This document shows, piece by piece, positions 10,214 through 20,447 of a DNA stretch of 64,000 bases; position 1 is the stretch's first letter; each line of letters opens with the position of its first letter. Position numbers and translations under genes: made by a program. The DNA comes from Ochrobactrum quorumnocens. GTDB lineage: Bacteria; Pseudomonadota; Alphaproteobacteria; Rhizobiales; Rhizobiaceae. The notes below the pieces were generated by a model. The model made no database searches. It was not told the DNA's origin and saw nothing but the letters and a program-made list of their open reading frames with translations. Location: positions 1,054,001-1,118,000 of the forward strand of contig NZ_CP022604.1 of the NCBI RefSeq assembly GCF_002278035.1. Reading direction: 5' to 3'.

Positions 10214-10564
10214 ATGAAGCGAATTATTCTGGCGTTTCTCAATTCAATGCGTGCTCTCAAGCACTTGGCGCGACATGAAAAGGCCGTTCAACAAGAACTG
10301 GTTCTTTTTCTGATATCACTACCCGTTGCATTTTTCCTGGCCCCAAGCTGCCTTGCATTCCTGATGATGACCGGGTCGATCTTGTTTCTCATTCTGGTTG
10401 AAGTGTTGAACACTGGTATTGAAGCAACGTGCGATGCAGTTTCTCGCGATTTTCATAAAGAGATTCAGATTGCCAAAGATTGCGGATCGCTCGCGGTATT
10501 GATCGCAATTGTTTTTGTAGCCACCACATGGGGCTACATTCTCTTCACAACCTATATGGTTTGA
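10214..10564 (+). CDS. dgkA: Diacylglycerol kinase
   Basis: Small integral membrane kinase that phosphorylates diacylglycerol to phosphatidate, recycling lipid released by glycan synthesis. The 116-residue product has an N-terminal amphipathic segment, then three hydrophobic helices at about 34-54, 55-75 and 92-114. Catalytic-site motifs are present: RHEKAVQQE near residue 19 and EVLNTGIEATCDAVS near 63-77, followed by AKDCGSLAV. The ATG at 10214 has a GGGGG ribosome-binding site just upstream and is preferred to a start at 10202. It follows the DAHP synthase gene by about 110 bp. Confidence 0.93.
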   Translation: MKRIILAFLNSMRALKHLARHEKAVQQELVLFLISLPVAFFLAPSCLAFLMMTGSILFLILVEVLNTGIEATCDAVSRDFHKEIQIAKDCGSLAVLIAIVFVATTWGYILFTTYMV

Positions 10565-10630
10565 TAAAGAACAACAGTTCTTCAACTCAATCCGTTGCAA
10601 TTAATTGCACAAGCGCGCTAAAGCTTGGGC

Positions 10631-12310
10631 ATGATCAGCGCTAGCGAGAATCTCGATATGCTTCGTATTGCCGTTGCACAGCTCAACCCTGTTATGGGCG
10701 ACATTGCCGGAAATCTTGCCAAGGCACGTGCTGCACGCGCAGAAGCAGCCCAAATGAACGCCGACCTCGTAATGTTCACAGAACTGTTCATCGCGGGCTA
10801 TCCGCCTGAAGATCTGGTTCTGAAATCAGCATTCGTTGCTGCTTGCGAAAAGGCTGTGCGTGAGCTTGCTAAAGATACTGCAGATGGCGGTCCCGGCGTT
10901 ATCATCGGCACCCCCTTGCAGCGTGATAGCGGCTTACACAATTCGATTGCAGTGCTCGACGGCGGTGAAATCATAGCCGAACGCTTCAAAGTTGATCTGC
11001 CGAACTATGGTGAGTTTGACGAAAAACGCGTTTTCCAGCCTGGCCCGATGCCCGGCCCAGTTAATTTCCGTGGCGTTCGCATTGGGATTCCGATCTGCGA
11101 AGACATCTGGGGTGATTTAGGTGTAGCGGAAACTCTGGCTGAAAGCGGTGCGGAGTTCCTGCTGGTTCCCAACGGTTCACCCTATCATCGCGACAAAATC
11201 GATCGTCGTTATCAGATCGTTCTGAAACAGGTTATCGAAACCGAATTGCCTATGCTCTATGCTAACCAGATGGGCGGACAGGATGAGTTGGTTTTCGATG
11301 GCGGTTCATTTGCGTTCAATGCCGACAAGAGCCTTAGTCTGCAGATGCCGCAATTTGCGGAGAAAATCGCACTGACAGTTTGGAAGCGTGAAGGCGACAG
11401 CTGGCGCTGTGAAGACGGCGAGAAAGCAACATTGCCGGAAGGACTTGAAGCTGATTATGCGGCCTGCATGCTGGGTCTGCGTGATTATGTGAACAAGAAC
11501 GGGTTCAAGGACGTCGTGCTTGGTCTTTCAGGCGGTATTGATTCTGCAATTTGCGCAGCGCTCGGCGTCGATGCGCTCGGTAAGGATCGCGTGCGTTGTG
11601 TGATGTTGCCTTATCGATATACGTCGGAAGAGTCGCTGAAAGATGCTGCCGACTGTGCCAAGGCGCTCGGTGTGCGTTACGATATCGTGCCGATTGCTGA
11701 GCCCGTTGAGGGTTTCCTATCCGCGCTCAAGCCTTTGTTTGAAGGCACAGAAACCGGTGTGACCGAAGAAAACCTGCAAAGCCGTGCCCGCGGCACCATT
11801 CTGATGGCTATTTCCAACAAGTTTGGCTCGATGGTTGTGACTACGGGCAACAAGTCGGAAATGTCGGTGGGCTATGCAACGCTTTATGGTGATATGAATG
11901 GCGGCTTCAACCCCATCAAAGATGTCTATAAGATGCAGGTCTATGCACTGTCCGAATGGCGTAACAATCATGTTCCGGTAGGCAGTTTGGGCCCCGCTGA
12001 CGAAGTGATCCCGCAAAATATCATTGCGAAGGCACCATCGGCTGAATTGCGCGAAAACCAGACAGATCAGGACAGCCTGCCGCCTTATCCCGTGCTTGAC
12101 GATATTCTGGAATGCCTCGTTGAAAACGAGATGAGCAACGCCGAGATCGTCGCGCGGGGCCATGCGCTTGAAACAGTGCAACGTATTGAGCATCTGCTCA
12201 ATTTGGCTGAATACAAGCGTCGGCAATCTGCGCCAGGTGTAAAAATTACCAAGAAGAATTTCGGACGTGATCGTCGTTATCCAATAACGAACCGCTTCCG
12301 CGACCGCTGA
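10631..12310 (+). CDS. nadE: Glutamine-dependent NAD+ synthetase
   Basis: Makes NAD+ from deamido-NAD+ and ATP, taking ammonia from glutamine. The N-terminal nitrilase-type glutaminase domain shows the catalytic Glu in [15 protein letters not shown] near 47 and the nucleophile Cys in [10 protein letters not shown] near 155. The C-terminal synthetase domain carries the PP-loop [15 protein letters not shown] near 300 and the [15 protein letters not shown] segment. At about 550-559 residues the two-domain length is normal. The start is uncertain: ATG 10631 gives ten extra residues, while ATG 10658 ([11 protein letters not shown]) matches the family N-terminus and follows AGCGAGAA. gltX follows after 11 bp. 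Confidence 0.95.
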   Translation: MISASENLDMLRIAVAQLNPVMGDIAGNLAKARAARAEAAQMNADLVMFTELFIAGYPPEDLVLKSAFVAACEKAVRELAKDTADGGPGVIIGTPLQRDSGLHNSIAVLDGGEIIAERFKVDLPNYGEFDEKRVFQPGPMPGPVNFRGVRIGIPICEDIWGDLGVAETLAESGAEFLLVPNGSPYHRDKIDRRYQIVLKQVIETELPMLYANQMGGQDELVFDGGSFAFNADKSLSLQMPQFAEKIALTVWKREGDSWRCEDGEKATLPEGLEADYAACMLGLRDYVNKNGFKDVVLGLSGGIDSAICAALGVDALGKDRVRCVMLPYRYTSEESLKDAADCAKALGVRYDIVPIAEPVEGFLSALKPLFEGTETGVTEENLQSRARGTILMAISNKFGSMVVTTGNKSEMSVGYATLYGDMNGGFNPIKDVYKMQVYALSEWRNNHVPVGSLGPADEVIPQNIIAKAPSAELRENQTDQDSLPPYPVLDDILECLVENEMSNAEIVARGHALETVQRIEHLLNLAEYKRRQSAPGVKITKKNFGRDRRYPITNRFRDR

Positions 12311-12321
12311 AAGATTTTGTA

Positions 12322-13695
12322 ATGACCGTAACTGTTCGCTTTGCACCGTCTCCGACGGGTTATATTCATATTGGCAATACGCGTACCGCGCTTTCGAATT
12401 GGCTTTATGCCAAAAAGAATGGCGGCAATTTCATCTTGCGTTATGACGACACAGACGTCGAACGTTCTAAGCAGGAATATGCTGAGGCCATTGCGGTTGA
12501 TCTTGACTGGCTTGGTGTGAAGCCCGACCGCGTTGAATACCAGTCAAAGCGATTTCACGTTTATGCCAAGGCTGTCGAAAAGCTGAAAAAGGCAGGCCTG
12601 CTCTATGCCTGCTATGAGACAGCTGATGAACTTGAACGCCGACGCCGGTTGCGATTGGCACGCCGTCTTCCGCCTGTTTATGGTCGTGAGGCACTGAAGC
12701 TGACCGATGAAGAAAAGGCTGCTTTTGAAGCAGAAGGGCGCAAGCCGCACTGGCGTTTTCTTCTGCCTAATTTCGAGAACGACCCATTTGTAACCACACG
12801 CACCGAAGTCCATTGGGATGATCTGGTTCGCGGCCCGCAGACTGTCGATCTGGCATCAATGTCAGATCCTGTCCTCGTTCGAGAAGACGGCACATATCTT
12901 TATACACTGCCATCGGTTGTCGATGATATTGATTTGGGTATCACGCATATCATTCGCGGCGACGATCACGTCACCAATTCAGGCGTGCAAATTGCTATCT
13001 TCGAGGCGCTCGGCGCCGAGCCGCCAGTCTTCGGCCATCACAACCTGCTCACCACGGTTTCGGGCGAGGGACTATCCAAGCGCTCTGGTGCACTGTCTAT
13101 CGGTTCGCTTCGCGATAGTGGATATGAGCCAATGTCTGTTGCGTCTCTCGCGGTGCTTATCGGAACGTCTGAGTCTGTTTCCGCAGCCACCGATATGGAT
13201 GCGCTTGCAGAACGTTTTGACCTTGCTTCAATTTCGAAATCATCAGCGAAGTTCGATCCAGCTGAACTTGATACGCTCAATCGGGCATTGTTGCACGCGA
13301 TGCCGTACGAGAAGGCAGCAAGCCGTCTCGAAGCATTGGGTATTCATGGTGAGAATGCTGAGCAATTCTGGCTGACTGTACGTGGTAATCTTGAGCGATT
13401 TAATGATGCTGCTCATTGGTGGCAGATCATCAATGCTGATTTGCCTGAAAAGCCTGAGCTATCTGAAGAAGATCAAGTCTTCGTGCGTGAGGCGTCGGCA
13501 ATACTTCCGTCCGCACCTTGGGACAAACTTACCTGGAAAAGCTGGACCGATGCTGTGAAAGCAGCAACAGGCCGCAAGGGCAAGACACTCTTCATGCCCC
13601 TGCGTATTGCTCTTACGGGGCAGGCGCATGGTCCGGAGCTTGCGGACCTACTGGTTTTGATTGGTCCGGATAGAACGAAGAGCCGACTACTCTGA
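12322..13695 (+). CDS. gltX: Glutamyl-tRNA synthetase
   Basis: Class I aminoacyl-tRNA synthetase charging tRNA-Glu, and tRNA-Gln in organisms using the amidation route. The 457-residue product has the HIGH-type motif [18 protein letters not shown] at residues 6-23, the RYDDTD segment near 38, the KMSKS-type loop [10 protein letters not shown] near 250 and the helical anticodon-binding C-terminal region. It is slightly shorter than the usual 465-480. Alphaproteobacteria often carry two gltX copies with different tRNA preference, and this sequence alone does not tell which one this is. Its last 83 bp overlap the 3' end of the convergent lipoprotein gene. Confidence 0.94.
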   Translation: MTVTVRFAPSPTGYIHIGNTRTALSNWLYAKKNGGNFILRYDDTDVERSKQEYAEAIAVDLDWLGVKPDRVEYQSKRFHVYAKAVEKLKKAGLLYACYETADELERRRRLRLARRLPPVYGREALKLTDEEKAAFEAEGRKPHWRFLLPNFENDPFVTTRTEVHWDDLVRGPQTVDLASMSDPVLVREDGTYLYTLPSVVDDIDLGITHIIRGDDHVTNSGVQIAIFEALGAEPPVFGHHNLLTTVSGEGLSKRSGALSIGSLRDSGYEPMSVASLAVLIGTSESVSAATDMDALAERFDLASISKSSAKFDPAELDTLNRALLHAMPYEKAASRLEALGIHGENAEQFWLTVRGNLERFNDAAHWWQIINADLPEKPELSEEDQVFVREASAILPSAPWDKLTWKSWTDAVKAATGRKGKTLFMPLRIALTGQAHGPELADLLVLIGPDRTKSRLL

Positions 13696-14332
13696 CTTTC
13701 GAACCTTCCGTGTAGGTTCGCTCCGTTGGCGGTGTAGTCGCTACTGGAGCAACATACGCGGTGGGCTGCACCTTTGGTTGGTCAGTTGGCGCATAGCTCG
13801 TTTCGGGCGTTTCATATGCCGGTACAACGAAATCTTCAACAGGCTCGCTCACTGCGTTCGCGACTTTGGCTTGACTTTGTTTCGATGTCTTGCTCGCAGA
13901 TGATTTCTTTGGTGCAGCCTTTTGCATCTTCCGAGCTGGCGTCCAGTTTGCGGAACATGCTTGCACAAACCTGCCAGCATGTGACCTACCTGCAATTGTA
14001 GCATTCAGCTCAGCGAGTTGGTTCTCTAGTGTCCTGATCTCTGTTTGAAGCTTGTTCGCTCTTGCCTTAAGGCGTGTGCAACTTGAAGATTTACTTGCCG
14101 AAATCCCAATACAGCTCTGTTTCGCCATCTCGGTCCGACTTCGGGAAAGTTCGGCCTTATTGCGATCAAGCTTTGCTTTTGTAGAATTCAAATTACTCGT
14201 TAAACGTGCTTTTTCTTTAGGAGTACATTGCTGTATAGGTTGCGTTGTCGTGCAGCCAGCAACCAGCACTGCGGTCACCATTAGCGTCGCCAAAGAAGAT
14301 ACACGAAGAAAATTCTTATAAGCAATCATCAT
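13613..14332 (-). CDS. Putative coiled-coil lipoprotein of unknown function
   Basis: A 239-residue product with a hydrophobic N-terminal segment ending in a lipobox, LVAGC near residues 23-27, so it is probably a lipid-anchored envelope protein. Residues 38-115 are rich in Lys, Glu, Leu and Arg and likely form a coiled coil ([31 protein letters not shown]). The C-terminal half is of low complexity, rich in Lys, Ser, Ala and then Pro, Thr and Tyr. No family is recognised. The last 83 bp are antisense to the gltX end, so both proteins' C-termini share DNA. An ATG one codon downstream is an equally possible start. Confidence 0.72.
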   Translation of the reverse strand: MMIAYKNFLRVSSLATLMVTAVLVAGCTTTQPIQQCTPKEKARLTSNLNSTKAKLDRNKAELSRSRTEMAKQSCIGISASKSSSCTRLKARANKLQTEIRTLENQLAELNATIAGRSHAGRFVQACSANWTPARKMQKAAPKKSSASKTSKQSQAKVANAVSEPVEDFVVPAYETPETSYAPTDQPKVQPTAYVAPVATTPPTERTYTEGSKVRVVGSSFYPDQSKPVGPQAPDHAPAP

Positions 14333-14396
14333 AGAACAAGCCCGTTCTGTTGTTCGTATGCGTCGATTGTCGTGTATTGCGATTAAAAAAGCATAA

Positions 14397-14426
14397 ACGC
14401 CAAGTATGATTAATCGTACTTGGCGT
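14397..14426 (-). terminator. Rho-independent terminator after maeB (possibly bidirectional)
   Basis: A 10-bp perfect stem ACGCCAAGTA/TACTTGGCGT with a 10-nt loop is flanked by T runs on both strands: TTTTTTATT on the plus strand and TTATGCTTTTTT on the minus strand. It lies 43 bp beyond the maeB stop. Confidence 0.85.
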
Positions 14427-14468
14427 TTTTTATTAAAGCGTATTATTTATATTAAAGAAATAGCTTAT

Positions 14469-16796
14469 TTAGCCTTGCCTTTTTACTTCACCGGAGCGCT
14501 GAAGTGCTTCAACAACCGCAAGCGCGGTCATGTTAACCACACCGCGCGATGTAACCGATGGTGTGAGAATGTGAGCAGGGCGCGCAGCGCCAAGCAAGAT
14601 CGGACCAACATGCAGTGCATCGGTAACGGTCTTGACGACATTCAGGGTAATATTTGCTGCATCGAGGTTAGGAAAGACCAGAAGATTGGCTTCGCCCTTG
14701 AGACGGGAATTGGGGAATACGCGATCACGCAGGGCTTGTGACAGCGCCGAGTCACCATGCATTTCGCCGTCCGATTCCAGTTCTGGTGCCTTCTCAGCAA
14801 GGATTGCTGCCGCACGACGCATTTTCTCTGCACTTGCTGACTCTTTCGAGCCAAAGTTCGAGTGAGAAACAAGTGCGGCCTTTGGCTCGATGCCAAAGCG
14901 GCTGATTTCCTTCGCCGCCAGTATCGCCATTTCGGCAATCTCACTGGCTTCGGGTTCCACATTGACATAGGTGTCGGTGAGGAACAGTGCACCGCGCTGA
15001 GAAATAAGCAGGCTCAACGCCGAGTAATCGCTGATACCGGGCAGCTTGCCGATAATCTGCTTTACAACGCGCAAGTGGCGTTCAAAGCGTCCTTCCAGAC
15101 CGCAGATCATGGCTTCAGCTTCGTCGCGCATTACGGCAAGTGCAGCAATGGCGGTGGAATTGGTGCGAACGATGGTACGCGCTGCTTCTGGTGTGACGCC
15201 CTGGCGGCCCGTATAGGACAGATAGAGATCCACATAGTCGCGGTAGCGCGGGTCGTCCTCTGGATTGATCAGTTCAAAATCTTTGCCCTGACGGATTTTA
15301 AGGCCGTAGCGGCTCAGGCGTGTTTCCACAACTTGCGGACGACCAACGAGAATAGGCGAGGCAATGCCTTCTTCAATCACGACCTGTGCAGCACGAAGTA
15401 CGCGCTCATCCTCTCCGTCGGCATAGATAACGCGCATCGGCTTGCTCTGTGCACGCGCAGCCGCAAAGACCGGCTTCATGATAAGGCCGGAGCGGAAAAC
15501 AAAGCGGTTCAGCCTATCCATATAGGCTTCCCAGTCTTCAATCGGGCGTGTCGCGACGCCACTCTCCATCGCAGCTTTTGCAACCGCAGGCGCGATGCGC
15601 AGGATCAGGCGCTGATCAAACGGCGACGGAATGATATGATCCGGCCCGAATGTCGGTGTGTCACCTGAATAGGCACGGGCCGCAACATCTGAAGGCTCTT
15701 CGCGCGCAAGTGCTGCAATGGCACGAACGGCTGCAAGTTTCATTTCTTCATTGATTGCGGTTGCGCCTACATCAAGTGCACCGCGGAAAATATATGGGAA
15801 GCAGAGAACGTTGTTGACCTGGTTCGGATAATCCGAACGTCCGGTACAAATCATAGCATCAGCGCGTGCTTCACGCGCTGCTTCCGGCATGATTTCAGGA
15901 TTTGGATTTGCAAGCGCCATGATAAGCGGCTTGTCAGCCATCTGCTTGAGTAATTCAGGTTTCAGAACACCTGCAGCCGAAAGTCCGAGGAATACATCGG
16001 CGCCACCAATGACATCCGCGAGTAAACGCGCGTCAGTCTTCTGCGCATACACTTCCTTCCAGCGATCCATAAGTGTGTTTCGGCCTTCATAGACCACACC
16101 TTCAAGGTCACAGACCCAGATATTCTCGCGCTTTGCACCGAGATTGACGAGAAGATTAAGACAGGCAAGTGCAGCTGCACCAGCGCCTGATGTCACGATC
16201 TTCGCATCTTCGATTTTCTTGCCTGCAAGTTCCAGTCCATTGAGAACGGCTGCTGCGACGATGATCGCCGTTCCATGCTGATCGTCATGGAAAACCGGGA
16301 TGTTCATCTTGGCGCGGAGCTGCTCTTCAACTTCAAAGCACTCAGGTGCCTTGATGTCTTCGAGGTTGATGCCGCCAAAGGTCGGTTCCAGAGCCGAAAC
16401 CACGTCGACAATACGTTCAATTTCAAGAGCATCGATTTCAATGTCGAAAACATCGATATCAGCGAACTTCTTGAAGAGGACAGCCTTGCCCTCCATTACC
16501 GGCTTGGATGCGAGTGCGCCAATGTTACCAAGACCGAGAACGGCAGTGCCGTTGGAAACGACCGCTACCAGATTGCCACGCGCCGTATATTCGGCAGCAG
16601 CAGCAGGATCTTCATGGATCGCAAGGCACGGGGCCGCAACGCCTGGCGAATAGGCCAGTGCAAGATCGCGCTGATTGCCGAGCGGCTTCGTGGCCTGAAT
16701 TTCCAGCTTGCCGGGCTTTGGATAGCGGTGGAAAAACAGCGCCGCTTCGTCAAAATCTGAACGCGTGGAAGTGGAGGGGGTCTTTTTGTTGGTCAT
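14469..16796 (-). CDS. maeB: NADP-dependent malic enzyme with C-terminal phosphotransacetylase-like domain
   Basis: Oxidatively decarboxylates malate to pyruvate with NADP. The 775-residue product has the large bacterial multimodular form. Residues 1-430 carry the malic domain ([17 protein letters not shown] near 50) and the nucleotide-binding region ([20 protein letters not shown] near 84; [10 protein letters not shown] near 198). Residues 440-775 resemble phosphotransacetylase; this domain is usually catalytically inactive and regulatory, responding to acetyl-CoA in related enzymes. It is transcribed alone, divergently from the citrate synthase paralogue, with about 470 bp between them and a terminator just downstream. 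Confidence 0.94.
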   Translation of the reverse strand: MTNKKTPSTSTRSDFDEAALFFHRYPKPGKLEIQATKPLGNQRDLALAYSPGVAAPCLAIHEDPAAAAEYTARGNLVAVVSNGTAVLGLGNIGALASKPVMEGKAVLFKKFADIDVFDIEIDALEIERIVDVVSALEPTFGGINLEDIKAPECFEVEEQLRAKMNIPVFHDDQHGTAIIVAAAVLNGLELAGKKIEDAKIVTSGAGAAALACLNLLVNLGAKRENIWVCDLEGVVYEGRNTLMDRWKEVYAQKTDARLLADVIGGADVFLGLSAAGVLKPELLKQMADKPLIMALANPNPEIMPEAAREARADAMICTGRSDYPNQVNNVLCFPYIFRGALDVGATAINEEMKLAAVRAIAALAREEPSDVAARAYSGDTPTFGPDHIIPSPFDQRLILRIAPAVAKAAMESGVATRPIEDWEAYMDRLNRFVFRSGLIMKPVFAAARAQSKPMRVIYADGEDERVLRAAQVVIEEGIASPILVGRPQVVETRLSRYGLKIRQGKDFELINPEDDPRYRDYVDLYLSYTGRQGVTPEAARTIVRTNSTAIAALAVMRDEAEAMICGLEGRFERHLRVVKQIIGKLPGISDYSALSLLISQRGALFLTDTYVNVEPEASEIAEMAILAAKEISRFGIEPKAALVSHSNFGSKESASAEKMRRAAAILAEKAPELESDGEMHGDSALSQALRDRVFPNSRLKGEANLLVFPNLDAANITLNVVKTVTDALHVGPILLGAARPAHILTPSVTSRGVVNMTALAVVEALQRSGEVKRQG

Positions 16797-17263
16797 TATC
16801 GCATCGCTTTCCGGTTCATACGCGCAGCCGGGGGAGGAAACCGCGCCGTGACGCCAATTTGCGTCTTTTGAGCCATTACCGTTCTTATCTCAAACTATCA
16901 AATCACTATAGGTCCGATTTCAAGAAGCAGTTATTCCGCAGCCACAGGGTATTTCAAATCAAGCCGCTTCTTTTATGGCGGTAGACATGCCACCAAGCGA
17001 TCCCACCAATCAACCGGATTTTGGTTGACGCGCGGAAATGTCCACCTGTTCCGCTTGTTTTGTGCTCTCTACGGGATGGCGGGCTTCACTTTGTGAGGAA
17101 CATTACTCCTATCTAAATATCAAAAAAGCGCGTGAGCATGAGCTCTAATATCAGAATTCTTATATAAGACTATACTTTAGTAGCTAACTATATTGAACTG
17201 TTTCGCTCAATTTTAAGAAGATTATACTTAGTAAAATTCAGTAAACAGGCAAAGGTATGTGTC
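16797..17263. other. Divergent intergenic region between maeB and a citrate synthase paralogue
   Basis: 467 bp without a convincing gene. The right half (about 17110-17250) is strikingly AT-rich and must contain the promoter of the citrate synthase paralogue; the left part holds the maeB promoter. I cannot fix individual -35/-10 boxes with confidence. Confidence 0.6.
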
Positions 17264-18355
17264 ATGAACGCCGGTCTTGAAGATGTGGTCGCAACTGAAA
17301 CGGTTTTATCAGATGTCGATGGTCTTTTGGGGAAACTAGTAATTCGCGGGCGATCACTCGATAGTCTTATACCTCACACCTGCGTCGAGGATTGCATCGA
17401 ATTATTGTGGGATGGCTTTTTTGACGATTTTCCCAAGGGGGCTGAGCTTCAGCGCGCATTAGGCGAAGCACGGGTTCAGGTCTTCCATCACACCGACGCC
17501 ATTGATGATGAGCTTCTTGATTTGCAGCCCATCGAAGCGGTTCGTGCGCTCATAGCAAGAATCCCAGATGGCGACGATCTTACGGCGGCACTTTATATGG
17601 TCGCCGCACCAGCAGTTTTTACACCCGCTATTATCCGTGCAAAGCGCGGCAGACAAATGGTTTCCCCGGATCCGTCACTTCCACATAGCGTCGATATTCT
17701 GCGGATGGCGAATGTCCGGATGCCTGAAGAATACGATGTTCAGGCTCTGGATAGCTATCTTGTCTCTGTTTCGGACCACGGGTTGAATGCGTCGACTTTT
17801 GCTGCGCGTGTCGTAGCGTCAACCCAAGCCGGAATGACATCTTCAATTCTTGCCGCCATTGGCGCACTGAAGGGGCCATTGCATGGCGGTGCTCCGGCTC
17901 CAGTACTTGATATGTTGGACGCGATAGGTAAAGCGGAAAATGCCAAGCAATGGTTGGAAGATGCAATATCCAGAGGTGAACGATTGATGGGATTTGGCCA
18001 TCGCGTTTATCAAGTCCGTGATCCGCGTGCCGATGCCATCAAGGCAGCTCTCATGCACGTTCTAGAGAACAAGAGTAAAGATGAAAGCAGGCTAATGCTG
18101 GCTGAAGCCGTTGAAGCTGCGGCAATTTCTGCATTGGCAAGCCATAAGCCAGACCGTTCGCTTGCAACCAATGTCGAATTCTACACCGCGCTTCTTCTTG
18201 AGCAGTTGGACTTCCCACGTGAGGCTTTTACCTGCGTATTTGCCATGGGACGAGCGATGGGCTGGGCCGCGCATTGTCGCGAGCAGATAAGAGAAAACAA
18301 GCTCATTCGACCCAAATCACATTACATTGGACCAAAGCTGGAACTGGCAGTCTAA
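17264..18355 (+). CDS. Citrate synthase-family paralogue (citrate/2-methylcitrate synthase-like)
   Basis: A 363-residue member of the citrate synthase superfamily, which condenses an acyl-CoA with oxaloacetate. The two catalytic His sites are present, in GPLHGGAPAPV near 207-217 and GFGHRVYQVRDPRAD near 242-256. The site that carries the catalytic Asp in canonical enzymes reads TNVEFYTALLL (near 304), with Glu in its place. This Glu also occurs in some shorter paralogues such as mycobacterial CitA, so it may be a subfamily trait. At 363 residues it is shorter than the usual 430-residue gltA product, so it is probably a second synthase. It is monocistronic, ending at the terminator at 18426-18457. 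Confidence 0.85.
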   Translation: MNAGLEDVVATETVLSDVDGLLGKLVIRGRSLDSLIPHTCVEDCIELLWDGFFDDFPKGAELQRALGEARVQVFHHTDAIDDELLDLQPIEAVRALIARIPDGDDLTAALYMVAAPAVFTPAIIRAKRGRQMVSPDPSLPHSVDILRMANVRMPEEYDVQALDSYLVSVSDHGLNASTFAARVVASTQAGMTSSILAAIGALKGPLHGGAPAPVLDMLDAIGKAENAKQWLEDAISRGERLMGFGHRVYQVRDPRADAIKAALMHVLENKSKDESRLMLAEAVEAAAISALASHKPDRSLATNVEFYTALLLEQLDFPREAFTCVFAMGRAMGWAAHCREQIRENKLIRPKSHYIGPKLELAV

Positions 18356-18425
18356 TCATACCAAGGAACTAATCCGCCTTAACGATTAAAGTGGATGTTT
18401 ATAGTTTCTCTCGATCCTCCCCTTA

Positions 18426-18458
18426 AGCGCGAAACCTGACGTTTCGCGCTTCTTTTTT
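18426..18458 (+). terminator. Rho-independent terminator after the citrate synthase paralogue
   Basis: A 10-bp perfect stem AGCGCGAAAC/GTTTCGCGCT with a CTGAC loop is followed by TCTTTTTTC. Confidence 0.9.
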
Positions 18459-18460
18459 CT

Positions 18461-18478
18461 TCGTCATATGTTTGTGAC
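18461..18478 (+). promoter_or_regulatory. Possible Pho box upstream of the plcP-like/glycosyltransferase operon
   Basis: TCGTCAT-ATGT-TTGTGAC has two 7-mers separated by 4 bp, resembling the PhoB repeat pattern CTGTCAT-N4-CTGTCAT with about two mismatches in each half. It lies 54 bp upstream of the ATG. It is weak on sequence alone; the call rests partly on the known phosphate regulation of plcP/agt in rhizobia. Confidence 0.4.
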
Positions 18479-18531
18479 ATGAATCGGGTTTTCTGCGCTC
18501 AAATCCGGGTTGCCAACAGAAGGACAACCAA

Positions 18532-19389
18532 ATGAGCGAAGAACAGATTGAGCCAAAGCAATTCCGCACTCTGTTTATCTCGGATGTGCATCTCGGCTCC
18601 AAGGCAGCTCAAGCCGAACTTTTGCTGGATTTTCTGCGCTGCCATGAGGCGGAAACGATCTATCTGGTTGGAGACATCGTTGACGGTTGGCGCCTGCGGC
18701 GAAACTGGCATTGGCCGCAAGAACACAACGACGTCGTTCAGAAGCTTCTGCGCAAAAGCCGCAAAGGCGCAACTATTATCTACATCGCTGGCAATCACGA
18801 CGAATTTCTTCGAAACTTTCAAGGCACGCATTTTGGTGGCATTGAAGTTATGAACCGCGCTATCCACGAAACTGCAGATGGCCGCAAGTTTCTTGTCATC
18901 CATGGTGATCAGTTTGATGTGGTGGTGCGCAATGCTCGCTTCATCGCTTATCTTGGTGACTGGGCTTACGATACGGCGATCTGGATCAACACAGTAATGA
19001 GCCGCGTCCGCGCCATGTTTGGATTGCGATATTGGTCATTTTCGGCCTGGGCCAAATTCCGAGTCAAAAAAGCAGTCAATTTCATCGGTAATTTTGAAAA
19101 CGTTGTTTCGGAAGAAGCACAGCGCATCGGTGTCGATGGTGTCATTTGTGGCCATATTCATCATGCAACCATCGAGAAGATGAATGGTGTTGAATATATC
19201 AATACGGGCGATTGGGTCGAAAGCTGCACAGCAGTTGTCGAACATTTCGATGGCCGTATGGAGTTGCTGGAATGGACTGAACGACTTGGTCAACGACCAT
19301 CGCTTCCTGTCGTGCAAGACGGCAATACCGGTAGCAGAATAATCAGACTTCCACGAGCGGCGCGCAAAGCGGTGAACGGAAGCCGATGA
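18532..19389 (+). CDS. plcP: Metallophosphoesterase, PlcP-type phospholipase C candidate
   Basis: A 285-residue calcineurin-like phosphoesterase with all five metal motifs: LFISDVHLGSKAAQ near 14-27, GDIVDGWRL near 48, GNHDEFLRN near 85, VIHGDQFD near 122 and GHIHHA near 208. Automatic annotation would call it UDP-2,3-diacylglucosamine hydrolase. The four-base overlap with a GT4 glycosyltransferase instead matches the plcP-agt pair of Sinorhizobium and Agrobacterium. There, PlcP cleaves phospholipids to diacylglycerol during phosphate starvation and Agt glycosylates the product. The function is inferred from context; LpxH-like activity remains the alternative. There is no signal peptide, so it is cytoplasmic or peripheral. 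Confidence 0.75.
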   Translation: MSEEQIEPKQFRTLFISDVHLGSKAAQAELLLDFLRCHEAETIYLVGDIVDGWRLRRNWHWPQEHNDVVQKLLRKSRKGATIIYIAGNHDEFLRNFQGTHFGGIEVMNRAIHETADGRKFLVIHGDQFDVVVRNARFIAYLGDWAYDTAIWINTVMSRVRAMFGLRYWSFSAWAKFRVKKAVNFIGNFENVVSEEAQRIGVDGVICGHIHHATIEKMNGVEYINTGDWVESCTAVVEHFDGRMELLEWTERLGQRPSLPVVQDGNTGSRIIRLPRAARKAVNGSR

Positions 19390-20447
19390 AGAAACTGGTC
19401 ATCGTCACAGACGCCTGGCATCCGCAAGTAAATGGCGTTGTGAGAACGCTGGCGAAATGCTGTGAACTGATGGCTGAACGTGGTTACGAGGTGATTGTCG
19501 TCTCGCCACAGGATTACCGTTCGGTTCCATGCCCGACTTATCCGGAAATTCGTCTGGCAATGACAACGCCGTCGGCCTTTCGGCGAAAGCTGGCGCGTTT
19601 GAATCCCGACTATGTGCACATCGCAACAGAAGGCCCGCTCGGCTTTATGGCACGACGCGCCTGTCTTAAAATGGGTTGGAGCTTCACGACAAGTTTCCAC
19701 ACTCGGTTCCCAGAATATCTTCTGGACCGATTTCCAATCCCGCCAAAGTGGACTTATGCGTTTCTGCGTCGTTTCCATAATGCGGCATCGCACACACTGG
19801 TCCCAACCCAATCGATTCTGGACGATTTACAAGAACGCGGCTTTACTGGGCTGGAGCTCTGGACAAGGGGTGTTGATCGCACACTTTTTCATCCGCGCGA
19901 TGATGTGACGAGAGAATTACCACAGCCAGTCTTTATCTGCGTCGGCCGTGTGGCGACTGAAAAGAACCTGCCAGCATTTCTGGAACTTGATCTGCCTGGA
20001 ACGAAGCTTATCGTCGGAGACGGTCCAGCTTTAGAAGACCTCAGATCGCGTTTTCCCAAGACTGTGTTCGTTGGCAAGAAAGAGGGAAAAGATCTGGCGC
20101 GCATCTACGCATCAGCAGATGTTTTCGTATTTCCAAGCAGAACAGATACCTTCGGGCTGGTGCTGCTTGAAGCCATATCATCGGGTCTACCTGTTGCAGC
20201 ATTTCCCGTGCCAGGTTCTGCCGACGTTGTCGGTGCTACCGGAGCAGGCATTCTTTCTGATGATTTGCACAAAGCTTGTCTGGAAGCGCTCGAAATGCCA
20301 GCATTTGACCCTGCAGAAGTGCTGAAGCCCTTCACGTGGAAGGCCTGTGCCGACATTCTCGAAAACGTTCTCTCGTCAACAAAGAGTGTCGCACAGCCAG
20401 TGGGTAAACCAGATAATCAGCCCCAAACGGTGGCTTCCGGCGGATAA
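19386..20447 (+). CDS. GT4-family glycosyltransferase, Agt-like diacylglycerol glycosyltransferase candidate
   Basis: A 353-residue two-domain GT-B glycosyltransferase. The N-terminal domain starts MKKLVIVTDAWHPQVNGVVR, typical of enzymes such as MgtA/SqdX/Agt. The C-terminal nucleotide-sugar domain has CVGRVATEKNLPAFL near 192, VGDGPALEDLRSRF near 213 and the donor-binding stretch RTDTFGLVLLEAISSG near 255 (E-x7-E variant with Asp first). Its start overlaps the metallophosphoesterase stop by four bases (ATGA), so translation is coupled. The pairing suggests synthesis of a phosphate-free glycolipid from diacylglycerol; the sugar cannot be read from sequence. Its 3' end overlaps the convergent dipeptide epimerase gene by 31 bp. 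Confidence 0.78.
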   Translation: MKKLVIVTDAWHPQVNGVVRTLAKCCELMAERGYEVIVVSPQDYRSVPCPTYPEIRLAMTTPSAFRRKLARLNPDYVHIATEGPLGFMARRACLKMGWSFTTSFHTRFPEYLLDRFPIPPKWTYAFLRRFHNAASHTLVPTQSILDDLQERGFTGLELWTRGVDRTLFHPRDDVTRELPQPVFICVGRVATEKNLPAFLELDLPGTKLIVGDGPALEDLRSRFPKTVFVGKKEGKDLARIYASADVFVFPSRTDTFGLVLLEAISSGLPVAAFPVPGSADVVGATGAGILSDDLHKACLEALEMPAFDPAEVLKPFTWKACADILENVLSSTKSVAQPVGKPDNQPQTVASGG

